From K189A clade bacterium (GTDB lineage Bacteria > Pseudomonadota > Gammaproteobacteria > Pseudomonadales > Azotimanducaceae), in NCBI GenBank assembly GCA_902565895.1, contig CACFGV010000006.1, positions 19,419 to 83,418 of the forward strand: DNA of 64,000 nucleotides, read 5' to 3'. Every line of letters starts with the position of its first letter. Position 1 is the stretch's first letter. This document shows, in pieces, positions 63,292 to 64,000 of this stretch. The notes beneath the pieces were generated by a model, which worked only from the letters and a program-made list of their open reading frames with translations, was not told the origin of the DNA and did no database searches. Made by a program: the position numbers and the translations under genes.

Positions 63292-64000
63292 TCATGCGTC
63301 GGTGACCCACTCTGGCTGATCCGGCGCTTGGCGTTCGCCAACCTCGGAGTGTCGATAGCCAAAGTCTCGATTAAGCTCTTCGACACTACTGTCTGGCGAC
63401 AACTCGCCGACAGTAAGGTATTGGCCCTGCTCTAAGGCAAGCCTTTGGCCCACTAAGCGATCGCCGTTCCATGCGCCCTCAATGCCGCCTAACCCCATTG
63501 GAATGGCCCCAAGCCGATACAGCAATTTGTCTGATGCGTTTTCTAGAATCTCTTTGCGGGCGGAGAACATATGCAGCTCTTGTTGGCGCATAAAGGGTTT
63601 GATGCTGTTCATGACCAACACGGTGCGTGGCTTTTCGGAGCGGTTTACTCCGGTGCCATGGAGAAGTCGACCTTCAAAGATCATGACTGTTCCTGCTGGC
63701 GCCGTGAGGTTGATCGCCGGCGGCAGGGGTTTGGTGATAGGTTGGCCGGTGCCAGGCTGGCTTAGCAGTTTGTGCGAGCCAGGTACTACTAGGGTGCCGC
63801 CATTTTGTGGGCCCATGTCGTCGAGTATGAACATGGTGTTACAAGTGAATGGCGCGGCGGCGTCCTGAAACGGTGCTATGGCCTGATCTTGGTGGAGGCC
63901 TTGGGGCAGATTATGTTTGTTGGTGATGATGGCGATAAAAGACGACATTAAAAATCGTTTACCAATGCTTTCGGTAATGAGTCGCTCAATAACGTGGGCG
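63292..64000 (-). CDS. Phytanoyl-CoA dioxygenase-family enzyme, 5' part cut by the window
   Basis: The minus frame is open to the right edge, so the real start is outside. A Met at 63946-63948 is internal, because the upstream codons (HVIERLITESIGKRFL) still look coding. The iron site His-x-Asp is in LPQGLHQDQAIAPF, and the distal His and Arg lie in GRLLHGTGVNRSEKPR. A GTLVVPGSHKLL strand is also conserved. PhyH-type enzymes hydroxylate fatty acyl-CoAs or other lipids using 2-oxoglutarate and O2. It converges on the TauD-like gene. Confidence 0.83.
   Translation of the reverse strand, partial: AHVIERLITESIGKRFLMSSFIAIITNKHNLPQGLHQDQAIAPFQDAAAPFTCNTMFILDDMGPQNGGTLVVPGSHKLLSQPGTGQPITKPLPPAINLTAPAGTVMIFEGRLLHGTGVNRSEKPRTVLVMNSIKPFMRQQELHMFSARKEILENASDKLLYRLGAIPMGLGGIEGAWNGDRLVGQRLALEQGQYLTVGELSPDSSVEELNRDFGYRHSEVGERQAPDQPEWVTDA

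Noticed and set aside
1..64000. CRISPR arrays, tRNA or rRNA genes, insertion sequences or prophage genes
   Set aside because: No regularly spaced repeats, tRNA cloverleaf sequences, rRNA stretches, transposases or phage structural genes were recognised by reading. A tRNAscan or IS search was not possible here.

Overview
The window looks like a chromosomal segment of a free-living, aerobic gammaproteobacterium, probably marine. This is inferred from acnB, uup, lhr, ptrB and YcaQ/AlkX-type genes, and from dense fatty-acid, CoA and oxygenase genes. Base composition looks moderately GC-rich by eye and was not counted. I saw no rRNA, tRNA, CRISPR array, insertion sequence or prophage. Both edges cut genes: an acyl-CoA carboxylase carboxyltransferase at the left and a phytanoyl-CoA dioxygenase-like gene at the right.

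1-7.1 kb: the carboxyltransferase with a small co-directional partner, a PD-(D/E)XK-like hypothetical gene, a Phd/VapC-type toxin-antitoxin pair with a palindromic operator, two adjacent acyl-CoA dehydrogenases, then a compact run of dimeric dUTPase, Nudix hydrolase and luciferase-like monooxygenase. 7.1-12.5 kb: a saccharopine dehydrogenase-like reductase, a secreted multidomain redoxin/cytochrome c/copper monooxygenase/EF-hand protein, a secreted alpha/beta hydrolase and a CysZ-like membrane protein. 12.8-20.6 kb: two APH-type phosphotransferases, an AMP-dependent acyl-CoA ligase, a short-chain dehydrogenase and a PaaG-like crotonase. Together these suggest import and activation of unusual acyl substrates. 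Within this region lies a MerR regulator and, in a gap I first took to be empty, a strong candidate small RNA on the minus strand (about 13832-13942). It has its own promoter, a three-way-junction fold, a U-tract and a cluster of TGTACA boxes. A CDF zinc exporter nearby carries two in-frame TAG codons.

20.7-32.9 kb: cytochrome c, class II deacetylase-like hydrolase, Lhr helicase, acetyl-CoA hydrolase/transferase, oligopeptidase B, an AhpD-like protein, a SRAP/HMCES-type protein and a TetR regulator. 33.0-38.6 kb: a five-gene envelope module (LolA-like periplasmic protein, two FtsX/MacB-type permeases, an ATPase and a SPOR-plus-beta-barrel outer-membrane protein) that looks like a self-contained route for moving a lipid or lipoprotein across the envelope. 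38.8-50.4 kb: SDR, histidine phosphatase, Uup, YcaQ/AlkX-like glycosylase, gamma-glutamyltransferase, a voltage-gated-type K+ channel with a zinc ribbon, a HAD phosphatase, a TerB-like protein and two tandem beta-lactamase-fold hydrolases. 50.5-55.8 kb: a hybrid histidine kinase, a CASTOR/POLLUX-type ion channel directly after it, and a convergent lone receiver. 56-64 kb: acnB, an SCP2-alpha/beta hydrolase fusion, a frameshifted TerB paralogue with a zinc-ribbon gene, an aldo/keto reductase and two non-haem iron dioxygenases.

The observations most worth testing are the TGTACA/MerR/small-RNA locus, the two-amber CDF gene, the six-ligand copper monooxygenase fusion, and two separate cases where the 3' end of a gene is duplicated out of frame just beyond its stop codon.
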